Shown here: piece by piece, positions 43,891-53,933 of the stretch
Numbering within the stretch: the first letter of the stretch is position 1
How the letters are laid out: every line of letters begins with the position of its first letter
Source: Streptomyces sp. RPA4-2
GTDB lineage: Bacteria; Actinomycetota; Actinomycetes; Streptomycetales; Streptomycetaceae
Length of the DNA stretch: 64,000 nt
Assembly (NCBI RefSeq): GCF_012273515.2
Contig: NZ_CP050975.2
Coordinates: 3,596,001 to 3,660,000 of the forward strand
Reading direction: 5' to 3'
The notes under the pieces: generated by a model
Databases searched by the model: none
What the model saw: the letters and a program-made list of their open reading frames with translations, nothing else
What the model was told of the DNA's origin: nothing
Made by a program: the position numbers and the translations under genes

Positions 43891-45258
43891 TTACGCCCCC
43901 AGCGCTCGCGACACCACGTAGATCAGCAGTCCGGCCAGTGATCCCACCACCGTGCCATTGATCCGAATGAACTGCAGGTCACGGCCGATGTGCGCCTCGA
44001 TCTTCCGGGTCGTGTGCTCGGCGTCCCAGCCGGCGACGGTGTCGGTGATCAGTGAGGTGATCTCCTTGCGGTAGGTCGTCACGACGTACACCGCGGCGCC
44101 CTCGACCCACCGGTCGACCTTGGCCTGGAGCTTGGGCTCGGTGGCCATGCGGGTGCCCAGCGAGAGCAGCGAGGCCCGCACCCGCAGACGCAGCTCACTG
44201 CGCTCGTCCTCGGCGGCGGAAACGATCATGGATCGTACGGCCGTCCAGGCGGAGGCGATCAGGTCCTGGACCTCACCGCGGCCGAGCACCTCGCCCTTGA
44301 GCCGCTCCACCCGGGCACGGGTGTCGGTGTCGGACTGGAGGTCGGAGGCGAAGTCGCCGAGGAAGCGGTCGAGGGCGCCGCGCGCCGGGTGAGACGGGGC
44401 GTCGCGCATCTCGGTGACGAAACGCAGCAGCTCCTTGTAGACCCGCTCACCGACCTTCTTGTCGACGAAACGCGGGGTCCAGCCGGGCGCGCCGCCCTGC
44501 ACGGCGTCCATGACCTGCTCGTCGTGGAGCACCAGCCAGTCGTGGGCGCGGGCGCAGATCAGGTCCACGACCCGCTTGTGACCGCCGTCCGCGACGATCT
44601 TCTCCAGCATCTTCCCTATGCCGGGCGCGATCTCCTGGGCGTCGGCGCGGCGCGTGATGGCCTCGCCGACCACCGCCTGCACGTCCGAGTCGCGCAGCAC
44701 GGTCAGTGCTCCCCTGAGGGCGGTGGCCAGCTCGGCCGTGACCCGGTCCGCGTGCTCCGGTTCGGCGAGCCAGGCCCCCAGCCTGCCGCCGATGCCGACG
44801 GCGCGCAGGCGCTGGCGTACGACCTCCTCGGAGAGGAAGTTCTCGCCGACGAACTCGCCGAGCGACACGCCCAGCTGGTCCTTCTTGGTGGGGATGATCG
44901 CGGTGTGCGGGATGGGCAGGCCGAGCGGATGGCGGAAGAGGGCCGTGACCGCGAACCAGTCGGCGAGCGCGCCGACCATGCCGGCCTCGGCGGCCGCGGC
45001 GACATATCCGGCCCAGGAGCCCGCGCCCTCGTGCGAGGCCCACTTGGCGAGGACGTACACCAGGGCGACCAGGAGCAGCAGGCCGGTCGCCGTCGCCTTC
45101 ATCCGGCGGACGCCGCGCTGCTTCTCCTCGTCGGCGGGGCTGAACGAGGACATCGTGCGGTTCACCGGGCCGGGCGCCGTCGTCGCGCGGTTCGCGGCGC
45201 CGCCCGGCCGGGCACGCCGCCCTTCGGTATCCGCTGCTTCCGGTTCTGTGCGTTCCAT
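43891..45258 (-). CDS. DUF445 membrane protein
   Basis: 455 residues. A first transmembrane helix (ATGLLLLVALVYVLAKW) and a second (GYVAAAAEAGMVGALADWFAV) are followed by the DUF445 core (FRHPLGLPIPHTAIIPTKKDQLG, RQRLRAVGIGG), a long helical periplasmic or cytoplasmic domain, and a last helix GTVVGSLAGLLIYVVSRALG. Related to YjiN. Function unknown; a link to envelope maintenance is suspected in the family. A GTG three codons upstream is an alternative start. Confidence 0.85.
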   Translation of the reverse strand: MERTEPEAADTEGRRARPGGAANRATTAPGPVNRTMSSFSPADEEKQRGVRRMKATATGLLLLVALVYVLAKWASHEGAGSWAGYVAAAAEAGMVGALADWFAVTALFRHPLGLPIPHTAIIPTKKDQLGVSLGEFVGENFLSEEVVRQRLRAVGIGGRLGAWLAEPEHADRVTAELATALRGALTVLRDSDVQAVVGEAITRRADAQEIAPGIGKMLEKIVADGGHKRVVDLICARAHDWLVLHDEQVMDAVQGGAPGWTPRFVDKKVGERVYKELLRFVTEMRDAPSHPARGALDRFLGDFASDLQSDTDTRARVERLKGEVLGRGEVQDLIASAWTAVRSMIVSAAEDERSELRLRVRASLLSLGTRMATEPKLQAKVDRWVEGAAVYVVTTYRKEITSLITDTVAGWDAEHTTRKIEAHIGRDLQFIRINGTVVGSLAGLLIYVVSRALGA

Positions 45259-45501
45259 TCGCTCCACCCGTTCACCGACCCCGTCCGAGGCCTCGTACCC
45301 ATTGTCCCTTCCTGACCGACTCCTGGAACGGAACAGGAGTTCCCGGCGTCTGTTCGGACGGGGAGAACTCAGGGGGATCTCCGGGACGCCTCAGGGTCGT
45401 CCCCGGAAGGGGCCCTGTCCTTCTCCCTCTACCCCATGACGCATCATGGGTTCATCACATCGGAGCCTCGGGCTCCCATCGCCCGAGGAGACACGCACCG
45501 C

Positions 45502-46833
45502 ATGACCAAGCGTCACGGTTATGCCCTGCTGGCCGCGATCGTCGCCGTGATCGTGGTCATATCCGCAGCCATATACGTCGGAGCCGCGGCCGACGACGGA
45601 AGCGGCACCCGCAACGCCCTCGCCGGCGCCCCCGGACTCCACAACTCCGCGGCCCCCGCGTCCGTGGGCACCTGGGTCGCCGCCTGGTCCGCCTCACCCG
45701 GCGGAGCCGAACCCGGCACCGAGGCGGGCGGCCTGGCGGGCCGCTCCGTGCGCAACGTCGTGCACGTCGACGTCGGCGGCACCGACGCCCGCATCACCCT
45801 CTCCAACCTCTACGGACAGCAGCCGCTGCGCATCACGCACGCCTCGATCGCGGTCGCCGCGGGCGAGAACGACGCGGCGGCCGCGGCCGGGACCATGAGC
45901 CGCCTCACCTTCGCCGGCAGCACCGCGGTGGTCGTCCCGGCGGGACAGCAGGTGATGAGCGACGGCGTGCGGATCCCGATCCCGCGCGACACCGACGTCC
46001 TCGTGACCACGTACTCGCCCACCCCGTCCGGCCCGGTCACCTATCACCAGCACGCGCGGCAGATCTCGTACGTCGCCGAGGGCGACCGCACCGAGGACCC
46101 GACCGGCGCCGCGTACACCGAACAGACCCCGCACTGGCGCTATCTGACCGCCCTCGACGTGCTGAGCAACGAGTCGGCGGGCACCGTCGTCGCCCTGGGC
46201 GACTCGCTCACCGACGGCATCACCTCCACGACGGGCGCCAACCACCGCTGGACGGACGTCCTTTCGGAGCGGCTGCGCGCCGCGGCCGGTTCCGGGGACG
46301 TGCCGCGCTACAGCGTCGTCAACCAGGGCATCAGCGGCAACCGCGTCCTGGCCGATGGTCTCGGGCGGCCCGCCGACAACCCGAGCGGCCTCAACCGCTT
46401 CCGCCGCGACGTGCTCGACCGCACGAACGTCAAGGCCGTCGTCATCGACCTCGGCGTCAACGACATCCTGCGCAACCCGTACCAGGCCGACCCGCGCGCG
46501 ATCACCGACGGACTGCGCCGGCTGGTCCAGCAGGCGCACGCCCGGGGGCTGCGCGTCGTCGGCGCGACCCTGATGCCCTTCGGGGGCCACCGCGGCTACA
46601 CGAGCGGCCGCGACGCGGTGCGCCGGGCCGTCAACGAGGAGATCCGCGCGGGCCTGGTGTACGACGCCGTCGTCGACTTCGACAAGGCGCTGCGCGACCC
46701 GTACGACCCGCGCAGGCTCCGCTCCGACTACGACTCGGGCGACCATCTCCACCCCAGCGACAAGGGGTACGAGCGGATGGCGGAGGTCTTCGACCTGGAC
46801 GACCTGAAGGGGTCGGCCCCGGCGGAGCTGTAG
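45502..46833 (+). CDS. Secreted SGNH/GDSL hydrolase
   Basis: 443 residues. One N-terminal helix (about 8-28) anchors or exports it. A beta-rich segment (about 55-210) precedes the SGNH domain, with block I VVALGDSLTDGITS (Ser), block II NQGISGNRVL (Gly, Asn), block III DLGVNDILRNP (Asn) and block V DHLHPSDKGYERMA (Asp-x-x-His). An esterase or lipase acting outside the membrane, perhaps on acylated polysaccharide. Sorted as single gene with GAGGAG upstream. Confidence 0.9.
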   Translation: MTKRHGYALLAAIVAVIVVISAAIYVGAAADDGSGTRNALAGAPGLHNSAAPASVGTWVAAWSASPGGAEPGTEAGGLAGRSVRNVVHVDVGGTDARITLSNLYGQQPLRITHASIAVAAGENDAAAAAGTMSRLTFAGSTAVVVPAGQQVMSDGVRIPIPRDTDVLVTTYSPTPSGPVTYHQHARQISYVAEGDRTEDPTGAAYTEQTPHWRYLTALDVLSNESAGTVVALGDSLTDGITSTTGANHRWTDVLSERLRAAAGSGDVPRYSVVNQGISGNRVLADGLGRPADNPSGLNRFRRDVLDRTNVKAVVIDLGVNDILRNPYQADPRAITDGLRRLVQQAHARGLRVVGATLMPFGGHRGYTSGRDAVRRAVNEEIRAGLVYDAVVDFDKALRDPYDPRRLRSDYDSGDHLHPSDKGYERMAEVFDLDDLKGSAPAEL

Positions 46834-46850
46834 CGGGGGCCGACCGGGTC

Positions 46851-46937
46851 CAGAAGTCGCGGGGGCGGCGGTGCCGATCCGGTCAGAAATCGCGGGGGCG
46901 GGGGCGGTGCTCGGTTCAGAAGTCGCGGTGGCGGCGG
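46851..46937. repeat. 33-bp tandem repeat, three copies
   Basis: CAGAAGTCGCGGGGGCGG and close variants begin at 46851, 46884 and 46917. The last copy is the 3' end of the DUF1707 gene with its stop codon; the others lie just beyond it. One extra copy also keeps the TCA stop triplet. Confidence 0.85.
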
Positions 46938-47827
46938 TGGCGCTCCTGGCGGCGGGCCTCGTGGCGTTCGCGGCGCTCGGCGTGCCTCTCCCGGCGATCC
47001 TCGTGACGCTCGCGGATCAGGTCGCGGGCCTCTTCGAGCGCCTCGAGGTGGGCGTCGTACTCGTCGAGGCGGCCCCGTGAGCCGGCCCCCAGCGCCCCGC
47101 GGCCGGCCTTGCGATCCAGCTTCTCCTGGCGGCGCTCCTCCCTCAGCCGCAGCCGCTCGGCGCGGGTGACCTTCCGCTCCACGCCGACCCCGCCCCAGAA
47201 CGCGAAGCCCGTGACGATCACGCGCGGGGCCCCGGGATCGCCCGGCCGCCCCTCCTCACGGTGGTCGAAGCCGCCCATGATGCCGATGCCGCGGACGACG
47301 ACCTCCACGCCGGGCGGCACCACGACGTTCACACCGCCCATGACCGCGACGCAGTTGATGACGACCTCACGGTCGGCGAAGTTCGCCTCGCGCAGATCGA
47401 TCTCACCGCCGCCCAAGAAGGCGAAGGAGCTGAAGCGCCGCGGCACGGTCCAGCGGCCCTTGCGCTCGAACCCGGACAGGATCGCGACCCCCCACCCGGA
47501 CGATCCCTCCCCGCCGACGATCCGCGCGGCCCAACTCCCGCTCTCAGCAGGCTCTTTGATCATGTTCACCGGAGTCGCGGCGGCCGAGCCCGGCAGATCG
47601 CGGGTGAGCGGCGCCAGGTCCCGGTACGTACGGGCACTGAACGTCGCCTCCAGCCGCTCCTCGAACTCCTCCATGTCGAGGCGCCCCTCCGCGAGGGCGT
47701 CCCTGAGCTGTTCGGCGACCCGTTCACGATCGGCGTCGGAGGCTCGCAACTCCGGGCCCGCGGGTTCGGGAGCCCGCGGCACCGGGCGCTGGTCGTCGCT
47801 TCCCCGGGAAGGCACATCCTCGGTCAT
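46916..47827 (-). CDS. DUF1707 (SHOCT-like) protein
   Basis: 303 residues. The N-terminal DUF1707 module reads ELRASDADRERVAEQLRDAL and GRLDMEEFEERLEATFSA (about 27-75). The middle (about 115-230) is a beta-rich domain of the cell-wall-active-antibiotics-response type (FLGGGEIDLREANF, GGVNVVVPPGVEVVV). The tail is a strongly basic Arg/His/Glu helix ending RRQERHRRHRDF. No membrane helix. Function unknown, often envelope-stress linked. Confidence 0.85.
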   Translation of the reverse strand: MTEDVPSRGSDDQRPVPRAPEPAGPELRASDADRERVAEQLRDALAEGRLDMEEFEERLEATFSARTYRDLAPLTRDLPGSAAATPVNMIKEPAESGSWAARIVGGEGSSGWGVAILSGFERKGRWTVPRRFSSFAFLGGGEIDLREANFADREVVINCVAVMGGVNVVVPPGVEVVVRGIGIMGGFDHREEGRPGDPGAPRVIVTGFAFWGGVGVERKVTRAERLRLREERRQEKLDRKAGRGALGAGSRGRLDEYDAHLEALEEARDLIRERHEDRRERHAERRERHEARRQERHRRHRDF

Positions 47828-47836
47828 GGGACCAGC

Positions 47837-48826
47837 CTACGAGAGAGCCTTCTCCTCGTACATGCGGCTGATGACCGTCTCGATGTCCGGCTCCCGCACC
47901 GAGAGGTCAACCAGGGGGTACTGGGCCGCGATCCGCGCCACCAGTTCGGCCGCCGACGCCGACGCGGGGAAGGCGAGCCACTGCCGGGGCCCCTCCACCT
48001 TCACGACCCGCGCCGACGCCACCTCGACGGGCGGCAGTTCCCGCTCCAGGTCCACCACGAGGGTCCGCTCGCTCTCCCCCACCTCGTGCAGCCCGGTCAG
48101 CGGACCGTCGTACATCAGCCGCCCGTGATCGATGACCATCACCCGCCGGCACAGCTGCTCGATGTCGGTGAGGTCGTGCGTGGTGAGCAGCACCGTCGTG
48201 CCGCGCTCGGCGTTCAGGTCGCGCAGGAACGAGCGGACCCTGGCCTTGCTGATCACGTCCAGACCGATCGTCGGCTCGTCGAGATACAGGACCTCGGGGT
48301 CGTGCAGCAGCGCCGCCGCGATGTCCCCGCGCATCCGCTGGCCGAGGGACAGCTGCCGGACCGGTACGTCCAACAGCTCGCCCAGTTCGAGGAGTTCGAC
48401 GCAGCGATCGAGGTTCTCGCGGTAACGGGCGTCCGGGATGCGGTACATGCGGTGCATCAGCCGGTAGGAGTCGATCAGCGGGAGGTCCCACCACAGCGTC
48501 GTGCGCTGCCCGAAGACGACCCCGATGCGCCGCGCGAGCCGGGTCCGCTCCCGTGACGGATCGATGCCCGCGACCCGCAGCCGGCCACCGCTCGGCGTGA
48601 GGATCCCGGTCAGCATCTTGATGGTGGTGGACTTCCCGGCCCCGTTCGGTCCGATGTAGCCGACCATCTCCCCGCGCGGCACGGTGAAGGAGAGGGAGTC
48701 CACCGCCCGCACCTGACGGCGCTCGCTGCGCAGGAAGCCCGTCTTCTTGCGCACGTCGAACACCTTCTCGACGCGGTCGAGCTCGATGAAGGCGTCAACC
48801 GGACCCGCGGAAAGGTCTGTTGTCAT
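47837..48826 (-). CDS. ABC exporter ATP-binding protein
   Basis: 329 residues. Walker A YIGPNGAGKSTTIKML, signature LSLGQRMRGDIAAALLHD, Walker B VLYLDEPTIGLDV and the switch His in LLTTHDLTDIEQL are all intact. The C-terminal part (about 240-329) is an extra domain. It pairs with two ABC-2 permeases encoded directly upstream in the same operon. Closest in layout to the NatA/DrrA-like exporters with ABC-2 family (PF06182-type) permeases. Cargo unknown. Confidence 0.9.
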   Translation of the reverse strand: MTTDLSAGPVDAFIELDRVEKVFDVRKKTGFLRSERRQVRAVDSLSFTVPRGEMVGYIGPNGAGKSTTIKMLTGILTPSGGRLRVAGIDPSRERTRLARRIGVVFGQRTTLWWDLPLIDSYRLMHRMYRIPDARYRENLDRCVELLELGELLDVPVRQLSLGQRMRGDIAAALLHDPEVLYLDEPTIGLDVISKARVRSFLRDLNAERGTTVLLTTHDLTDIEQLCRRVMVIDHGRLMYDGPLTGLHEVGESERTLVVDLERELPPVEVASARVVKVEGPRQWLAFPASASAAELVARIAAQYPLVDLSVREPDIETVISRMYEEKALS

Positions 48827-48832
48827 GTCGGT

Positions 48833-49732
48833 TCAGCTCCCCGTGCTGCGATAGGAACGAAGTCCCGCCCGCCAGGCGGCTCCTGCCAGCACGCAGCAGC
48901 CCGCCGCGACGAGTGGCGGTGCGAAGGCGACCCAGACCGGCAGGTCGAGCGGATAGGGCCGCCCCAGGACGTAGAGCGCGGGCAGCCAGTTCACGAAGGC
49001 GAGCGGAAGCACGAAGGTGACCCCGCGCACCAGGTCCTTGGCGAAGACGGTCGGCGGGTACTGAAGGAGCGTACTGCCGCCGTACGTGAAGGAGTTCTGC
49101 ACCTCGGAGGCGTCCTGCGCGACGAACTGGAAGGCCGCGCCGGCCACGAAGACGGCCGAGAAGATCGCGGCGCCGCTCAGCACCATCAGCGGCACCAGCA
49201 GCACCTTCAACGGCGTCCAGGTGATGTCGAGTGCGGTGACCGCGTACCCGAAGACCAGCAGCCCCTGGGTGACCCGGCCCAGCCGGCGCAGGGCGAAACG
49301 GTCCGCGGCGACCTGCGCGAGCACGGGCACGGGCCGCACGAGCAGCGTGTCGAACGTGCCGTCGCGCACCCGGCGCCCGAGCCGGTCCATCGAGCCGAGC
49401 ACGAGATCCGTGAGCCCGAACGCGATGGCCGAGACCCCGTACAGGAAAGCCACCTCGGGCAGGCTGTAACCGCCGAGCCGGTCGATCTGCGAGTACATCA
49501 GCAGGATCGCGACGAAGTCGAGGCCGGTCGCCGCGAAGTTGCCGAAGGTGGTCATCGCGAAGGACGCGCGGTAGGCCATCGTGGATCGGATCCACATGGC
49601 GGCGATCATGCGGTACGCGCTCAGTCCGTCGCGCATCCGGGCGTACGTCCCCTGCCGGGCCCACGGGTCCTCGGCCTCGGCCGCGGCCGTCCGGGACCGC
49701 TCGTCCACCGGGCTGTCCGCCGGGCTAGCCAC
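48833..49732 (-). CDS. ABC-2 family permease, subunit 1
   Basis: 299 residues, about six helices. Distinctive segments are RASFAMTTFGNFAATGLDFV, LGRRVRDGTFDTLLVRPVPV (an amphipathic coupling stretch) and YPPTVFAKDLVRGVTFVLPL. The GTG start overlaps the end of the other permease gene by 8 bp; the ATPase gene follows 6 bp later. Confidence 0.85.
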   Translation of the reverse strand: MASPADSPVDERSRTAAAEAEDPWARQGTYARMRDGLSAYRMIAAMWIRSTMAYRASFAMTTFGNFAATGLDFVAILLMYSQIDRLGGYSLPEVAFLYGVSAIAFGLTDLVLGSMDRLGRRVRDGTFDTLLVRPVPVLAQVAADRFALRRLGRVTQGLLVFGYAVTALDITWTPLKVLLVPLMVLSGAAIFSAVFVAGAAFQFVAQDASEVQNSFTYGGSTLLQYPPTVFAKDLVRGVTFVLPLAFVNWLPALYVLGRPYPLDLPVWVAFAPPLVAAGCCVLAGAAWRAGLRSYRSTGS

Positions 49733-50525
49733 CCTGCACCACCACCCTTCGCGTCGCCACCGACTGGAGGAGCCGGCCGAGCGCCAGCAGCCCGACCGCC
49801 CAGGCCGCCTGGAAGGCGTACGTGCCGAGTGGGTCCGCCGTGCCCAGCAGCACGTCGACGGGCGCCTGGATCAGGGACGACCAGGGCAGGGCGCGCACCA
49901 CCTCGCCGAGCACGCCCGGGAAGACGTTCAGCGGCAGCAGCATCCCCGAGCAGAAGACGCCCGCGATCATGGCCATCTGCGCCGTGCCCGCCCCGTCCAG
50001 GAGCCAGAAGGCGGACAGGGCGACGAGATAGCGGAGGGAGAAGCTGACGAGCACCCCGAGGGCGACCGCGACCAGGAACGCCAGCCAGGTCAGCGGATCG
50101 GCGGGCAGCGCGAGGTCGAAGCAGAGCGCGCCGAACGCGAGCGGGACCACGCCGCGCCCCAGCAGATGGAACAGCGCCCGGCCCGCGTCCTGGGCCAGCC
50201 ACCACAGCTGGAGGTCGGCGGGACGGTAGAGATCGATCGCGATGTCACCCGTACGGATACGCTCCAGGAGCTCGTCCTCGAAGCCGCCGCCCATGGTGGC
50301 GACCACCATGAGCAGCGCCTGGGACAGCCACACATAGGAGAGCGCCTGTGCCTGGTCGTAGCCGCCGAGGTGCGGTTTCTCGTCCCACAGCGCGGTCATG
50401 ATGTACGCCAGGATGAGCCCGAAGACGGTGTTCGTGAACACACCAGCCGCCGTCGCCGTCCGGTAGGTGGCGTAGCGCCGGAACCCGCCCAGGGCGACGG
50501 CCGTGTACAACCGCCCTGTCCCCAC
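49725..50525 (-). CDS. ABC-2 family permease, subunit 2
   Basis: 266 residues from a GTG with AAGGAGG upstream; the longer frame has no such site. About six helices; coupling stretch LLERIRTGDIAIDLYRPADL matches that of its partner, so the two form a heterodimer. First gene of the exporter operon, divergent from the PBP gene. Confidence 0.85.
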   Translation of the reverse strand: MGTGRLYTAVALGGFRRYATYRTATAAGVFTNTVFGLILAYIMTALWDEKPHLGGYDQAQALSYVWLSQALLMVVATMGGGFEDELLERIRTGDIAIDLYRPADLQLWWLAQDAGRALFHLLGRGVVPLAFGALCFDLALPADPLTWLAFLVAVALGVLVSFSLRYLVALSAFWLLDGAGTAQMAMIAGVFCSGMLLPLNVFPGVLGEVVRALPWSSLIQAPVDVLLGTADPLGTYAFQAAWAVGLLALGRLLQSVATRRVVVQGG

Positions 50526-50736
50526 GAGGAAGTCCTCCTTGCACCGGGAAAGCCGTTTTCGGCCGAAGCGCAGGAGCCTAGTCCCACGGCGATCCTCGCT
50601 GCCAGGCATTTTCCGGCGCGACGCGTGCCGGAATCCGGGAACGGAACGCTTGGTGCGACAGTCTTCAAGAGGGGGCGCACAAGGCGTATGAGGTCGTACG
50701 GGTGCGTACGACGTGAAACAGGAGTCCGGCAAACAG

Positions 50737-53556
50737 ATGAGCGACAAGCCGCAGCCGCAGCAGGACAACCAGGGCTGGGCACCCAGGGGGCCCGAGCCGG
50801 CTGCCCAGGCGGCACCGGGCGGACCCGGTGGGCCGGGGAAGCCGGGAGATCAGGAGAAGCCGGGAGCGCCGGGGAAGCCGGAGGAGTCCGGAAGGCCGGA
50901 GACGAAGGGAAGTCCCGAGCAGTCCGGACGGCCGGAAGAACGCGCGACGCCGGAGGAGACCGGGAAACGGGAAGACCGCGCGACGCCGGAACAACCCGGA
51001 AGGCCGGAACAACCCGGAAGACCGGAAGGACCCAGGAAGCCGCAGGGACGCGCGACGCCGGAGGAACCGGGGGAACCTCGGAAGCCGGGCGGACCGGGGA
51101 AGCCGCAGGAACACGCGACACCGGGCGGACCCGGACCCGGGCAACCGCAGGAACACACGACACCAGGCGGACCCGGACCCGGGCAACCGCAGGAACACAC
51201 GACGCCGGACGGACCCGGGAAGCCGGGGAAGAAACCGAGGCGGAAGCGCACCGGCTGGGGGCGGCTCATCCCCACCTGGCGGATGGTCCTCGGCACCTTC
51301 CTCGGCCTCGTCCTGCTCGTGATCGGTCTCTTCGCGCTCGGCTACTACCTGGTCAAGATCCCGTCCGCGAACGCCGCCGCGACCAAGCAGAGCAACGTCT
51401 ACCTCTACGCGGACGGCAGCCAGCTCGCCCGCGACGGTGAGGTCAACCGCGAGAACGTGTCCCTCGCCCAGATCTCGAAGGACGCCCAGCACGCGGCGCT
51501 CGCCGCCGAGGACCGGGACTTCTACACCGAGTCCGCCATCGACCCCAAGGCGATGATCCGCGCCGGCTGGAACACCGCCACCGGCAAGGGCAGGCAGTCC
51601 GGCTCGACGATCACCCAGCAGTACGTGAAGAACTACTACCTGGGCCAGGAGCAGACCGCCACCCGGAAGGTGAAGGAGTTCTTCATCTCCATCAAGCTCG
51701 ACCGCCAGAAGAGCAAGTCCGACATCCTCGAGGGCTATCTCAACACCAGCTACTACGGCCGCAACGCGTACGGCATCCAGGCCGCCGCCCAGGCGTACTA
51801 CGGCGTCGACGCCCAGGACCTGACGGTCGGCCAGGGCGCCTACCTCGCCGCGCTCCTGAACGCGCCGAGCGAGTACGACGTGATCGCGCACCCCGAGAAC
51901 AAGGCCGCGGCCCTGGCCCGCTGGAACTACGTCCTCGACGGCATGGTCAAGAAGCAGTGGCTGACCCCGGCGGCACGCGGCAAGGTCACCTTCCCCGAGC
52001 CCAAGCAGTCGGTGGTCGCCACCGGCATGTCGGGCCAGCGCGGCTACCTCGTCAAGGCCGTGAACGACTACCTCGCCGAACACAAGATCATCGACGAGGA
52101 CACCCTGCAGACCGGCGGTTACCGCATCACGACCACCCTCCAGAGGCCCAAGCAGGACGCCTTCGTCAAGGCCGTCGACGACCAGGTGATGAGCCACCTC
52201 GACAAGAAGGCCCGCAAGGTCGACCGCTACGTCCGCGCCGGCGGCGTCTCCATCGACCCGTCCACCGGGAAGGTCGTCGCCATGTACGGCGGCATCGACT
52301 ACACCAAGCAGTACGTGAACAACGCCACGCGCCGCGACTACCAGGTCGGTTCGACCTTCAAGCCGTTCGTGTTCACCTCGGCCGTGCAGAACGACTCACG
52401 CACCGAGGACGGCCGCACGATCACCCCGAACACCTTCTACGACGGCACGGACAAGCGTCCCGTGCAGGGCTGGAACGGCGGTACCTACGCGCCCGAGAAC
52501 GAGGACAACGTCTCGTACGGGCCCATCACCGTGCGCACCGCCACCGACAAGTCGGTCAACGCCGTGTACGCGCAGATGGCCGTCGACGTCGGCCCGTCCA
52601 AGGTCAAGGACACCGCCGTCGACCTCGGCGTCCCCGCCGACACCCCGGACCTCACCGCCACCCCCTCCATCGCGCTCGGCCCGTCCACCGCCAGCGTCCT
52701 CGACATGGCGCAGGCCTACGCGACACTCGCCAACCACGGCAAGCACGGCACGTACACGCTCGTCGACAAGATCACCAAGGGGGGCGCGGAGGACGTGCAC
52801 CTGCCCAAGCAGGCCACGAGGCAGGCGGTGACCCGGCAGGCCGCCGACACCACCACCTCCGTCCTGCAGAGCGTCGTCGAGGGCGGCACCGGCACGGCCG
52901 CGCAGGCCGCCGCCCGGCCGGCCGCGGGCAAGACCGGCACGGCGGAGGAGGACCAGGCGGCCTGGTTCGCCGGCTACACCCCGAACCTCGCCACCGTCGT
53001 CGCCGTCATGGGCCAGGACCCCGACACCGGCGTCCACAAGTCGCTGTACGGCGCGCTCGGCCAGGCCCGGCTCAACGGCGGCGGCTACCCGGCACAGATC
53101 TGGGCGCAGTACACGAAGTCCGCGCTCAAGGGCACCAGTTCGAGCGACTTCGACCTGCGACTCCAGCCGGGCGCCGAGGAACAGCAGCAGCTCCCGAGCA
53201 CCGGACCCACCGACCAGTCCCCCGGCACCGGCGGCCAGGACGGCGGCGCCGCGACCGGCGGCCAGGACACCCAGAGCCCGCCGCCCGGCGACAACGGCGG
53301 CCAGACCCAGGGCCAGACGGACGGCGGCACCACCGACGGCGGCACCACCACGGACGGATCGACCACCGGCACCACCACCGACGGCGGCACCACCGACGGG
53401 TCGACCACCGGCACCACCACCGACGGCGGCACCACGACCGACGGGGGCGCCACCGACGGAGGCACCCCGGGCAACGGCGGCGCCACCGACGGCGGGACGA
53501 CGGGCACCACCACCGGGGTGGGACCGCTGACCGGGCTCACCCAGAGAAGGCAGTAG
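50737..53556 (+). CDS. Class A penicillin-binding protein (transglycosylase/transpeptidase)
   Basis: 939 residues. A 165-residue Pro/Gly/Glu/Lys-rich cytoplasmic tail with repeats (GKPQEHATPGGPGPG) precedes one transmembrane helix (VLGTFLGLVLLVIGLFALGY). The GT51 domain has AAEDRDFYTES (catalytic Glu near 257) and GSTITQQYVKNYYL. The transpeptidase has Ser-x-x-Lys in VGSTFKPF (near 538), SVN (near 606) and KTGTAE (near 731). The end is a 120-residue Thr/Asp/Gly repeat (TTDGGTTDGSTTGTT). It polymerises and cross-links peptidoglycan. An in-frame GTG eight codons upstream is a less likely start. Confidence 0.93.
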   Translation: MSDKPQPQQDNQGWAPRGPEPAAQAAPGGPGGPGKPGDQEKPGAPGKPEESGRPETKGSPEQSGRPEERATPEETGKREDRATPEQPGRPEQPGRPEGPRKPQGRATPEEPGEPRKPGGPGKPQEHATPGGPGPGQPQEHTTPGGPGPGQPQEHTTPDGPGKPGKKPRRKRTGWGRLIPTWRMVLGTFLGLVLLVIGLFALGYYLVKIPSANAAATKQSNVYLYADGSQLARDGEVNRENVSLAQISKDAQHAALAAEDRDFYTESAIDPKAMIRAGWNTATGKGRQSGSTITQQYVKNYYLGQEQTATRKVKEFFISIKLDRQKSKSDILEGYLNTSYYGRNAYGIQAAAQAYYGVDAQDLTVGQGAYLAALLNAPSEYDVIAHPENKAAALARWNYVLDGMVKKQWLTPAARGKVTFPEPKQSVVATGMSGQRGYLVKAVNDYLAEHKIIDEDTLQTGGYRITTTLQRPKQDAFVKAVDDQVMSHLDKKARKVDRYVRAGGVSIDPSTGKVVAMYGGIDYTKQYVNNATRRDYQVGSTFKPFVFTSAVQNDSRTEDGRTITPNTFYDGTDKRPVQGWNGGTYAPENEDNVSYGPITVRTATDKSVNAVYAQMAVDVGPSKVKDTAVDLGVPADTPDLTATPSIALGPSTASVLDMAQAYATLANHGKHGTYTLVDKITKGGAEDVHLPKQATRQAVTRQAADTTTSVLQSVVEGGTGTAAQAAARPAAGKTGTAEEDQAAWFAGYTPNLATVVAVMGQDPDTGVHKSLYGALGQARLNGGGYPAQIWAQYTKSALKGTSSSDFDLRLQPGAEEQQQLPSTGPTDQSPGTGGQDGGAATGGQDTQSPPPGDNGGQTQGQTDGGTTDGGTTTDGSTTGTTTDGGTTDGSTTGTTTDGGTTTDGGATDGGTPGNGGATDGGTTGTTTGVGPLTGLTQRRQ

Positions 53557-53579
53557 CCGCGGGCGGGGATCGTGACGGG

Positions 53580-53900
53580 TCAGTGGCCGGAGGTGACCTT
53601 CAGGCCGACCACGGCCACCAGCAGCAGACAGACGAAGAAGATCCGGGCGGCGGTCGCCGGCTCACCGAGCACGACCATGCCGAGCACCGCCGCACCGGCC
53701 GCGCCGATCCCCACCCACACGCCGTACGCCGTACCGATGGGCAGTGACTTCGCCGCGTACGACAGCAGCACCATGCTCGCGACGACGCCCGCGCCCGTGA
53801 GCACGCTCGGCACCAGCCGCGTGAAACCGTCCGTGTACTTCATCCCGATCGACCAGCCGACCTCCAGCAGGCCGGCGACGAGCAGCAGAACCCAGGCCAT
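53580..53900 (-). CDS. sugE: SMR-family guanidinium exporter (Gdx/SugE)
   Basis: 106 residues, four helices. The start MAWVLLLVAGLLEVGWSIGM has the essential Glu14, and GFTRLVPSVLTG, KSLPIGTAYGVWVGIGAAGAA and GEPATAARIFFV match Gdx-type SugE rather than EmrE. Dual-topology antiporters of this type export guanidinium. A guanidine-III riboswitch in the leader fixes the function strongly. GGAGG precedes the ATG and sits in a GCAC-GGAG-GTGC hairpin. Confidence 0.93.
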   Translation of the reverse strand: MAWVLLLVAGLLEVGWSIGMKYTDGFTRLVPSVLTGAGVVASMVLLSYAAKSLPIGTAYGVWVGIGAAGAAVLGMVVLGEPATAARIFFVCLLLVAVVGLKVTSGH

Positions 53901-53933
53901 GACAGGCACCTCCGTGCATGGGGCAACAGGGGT

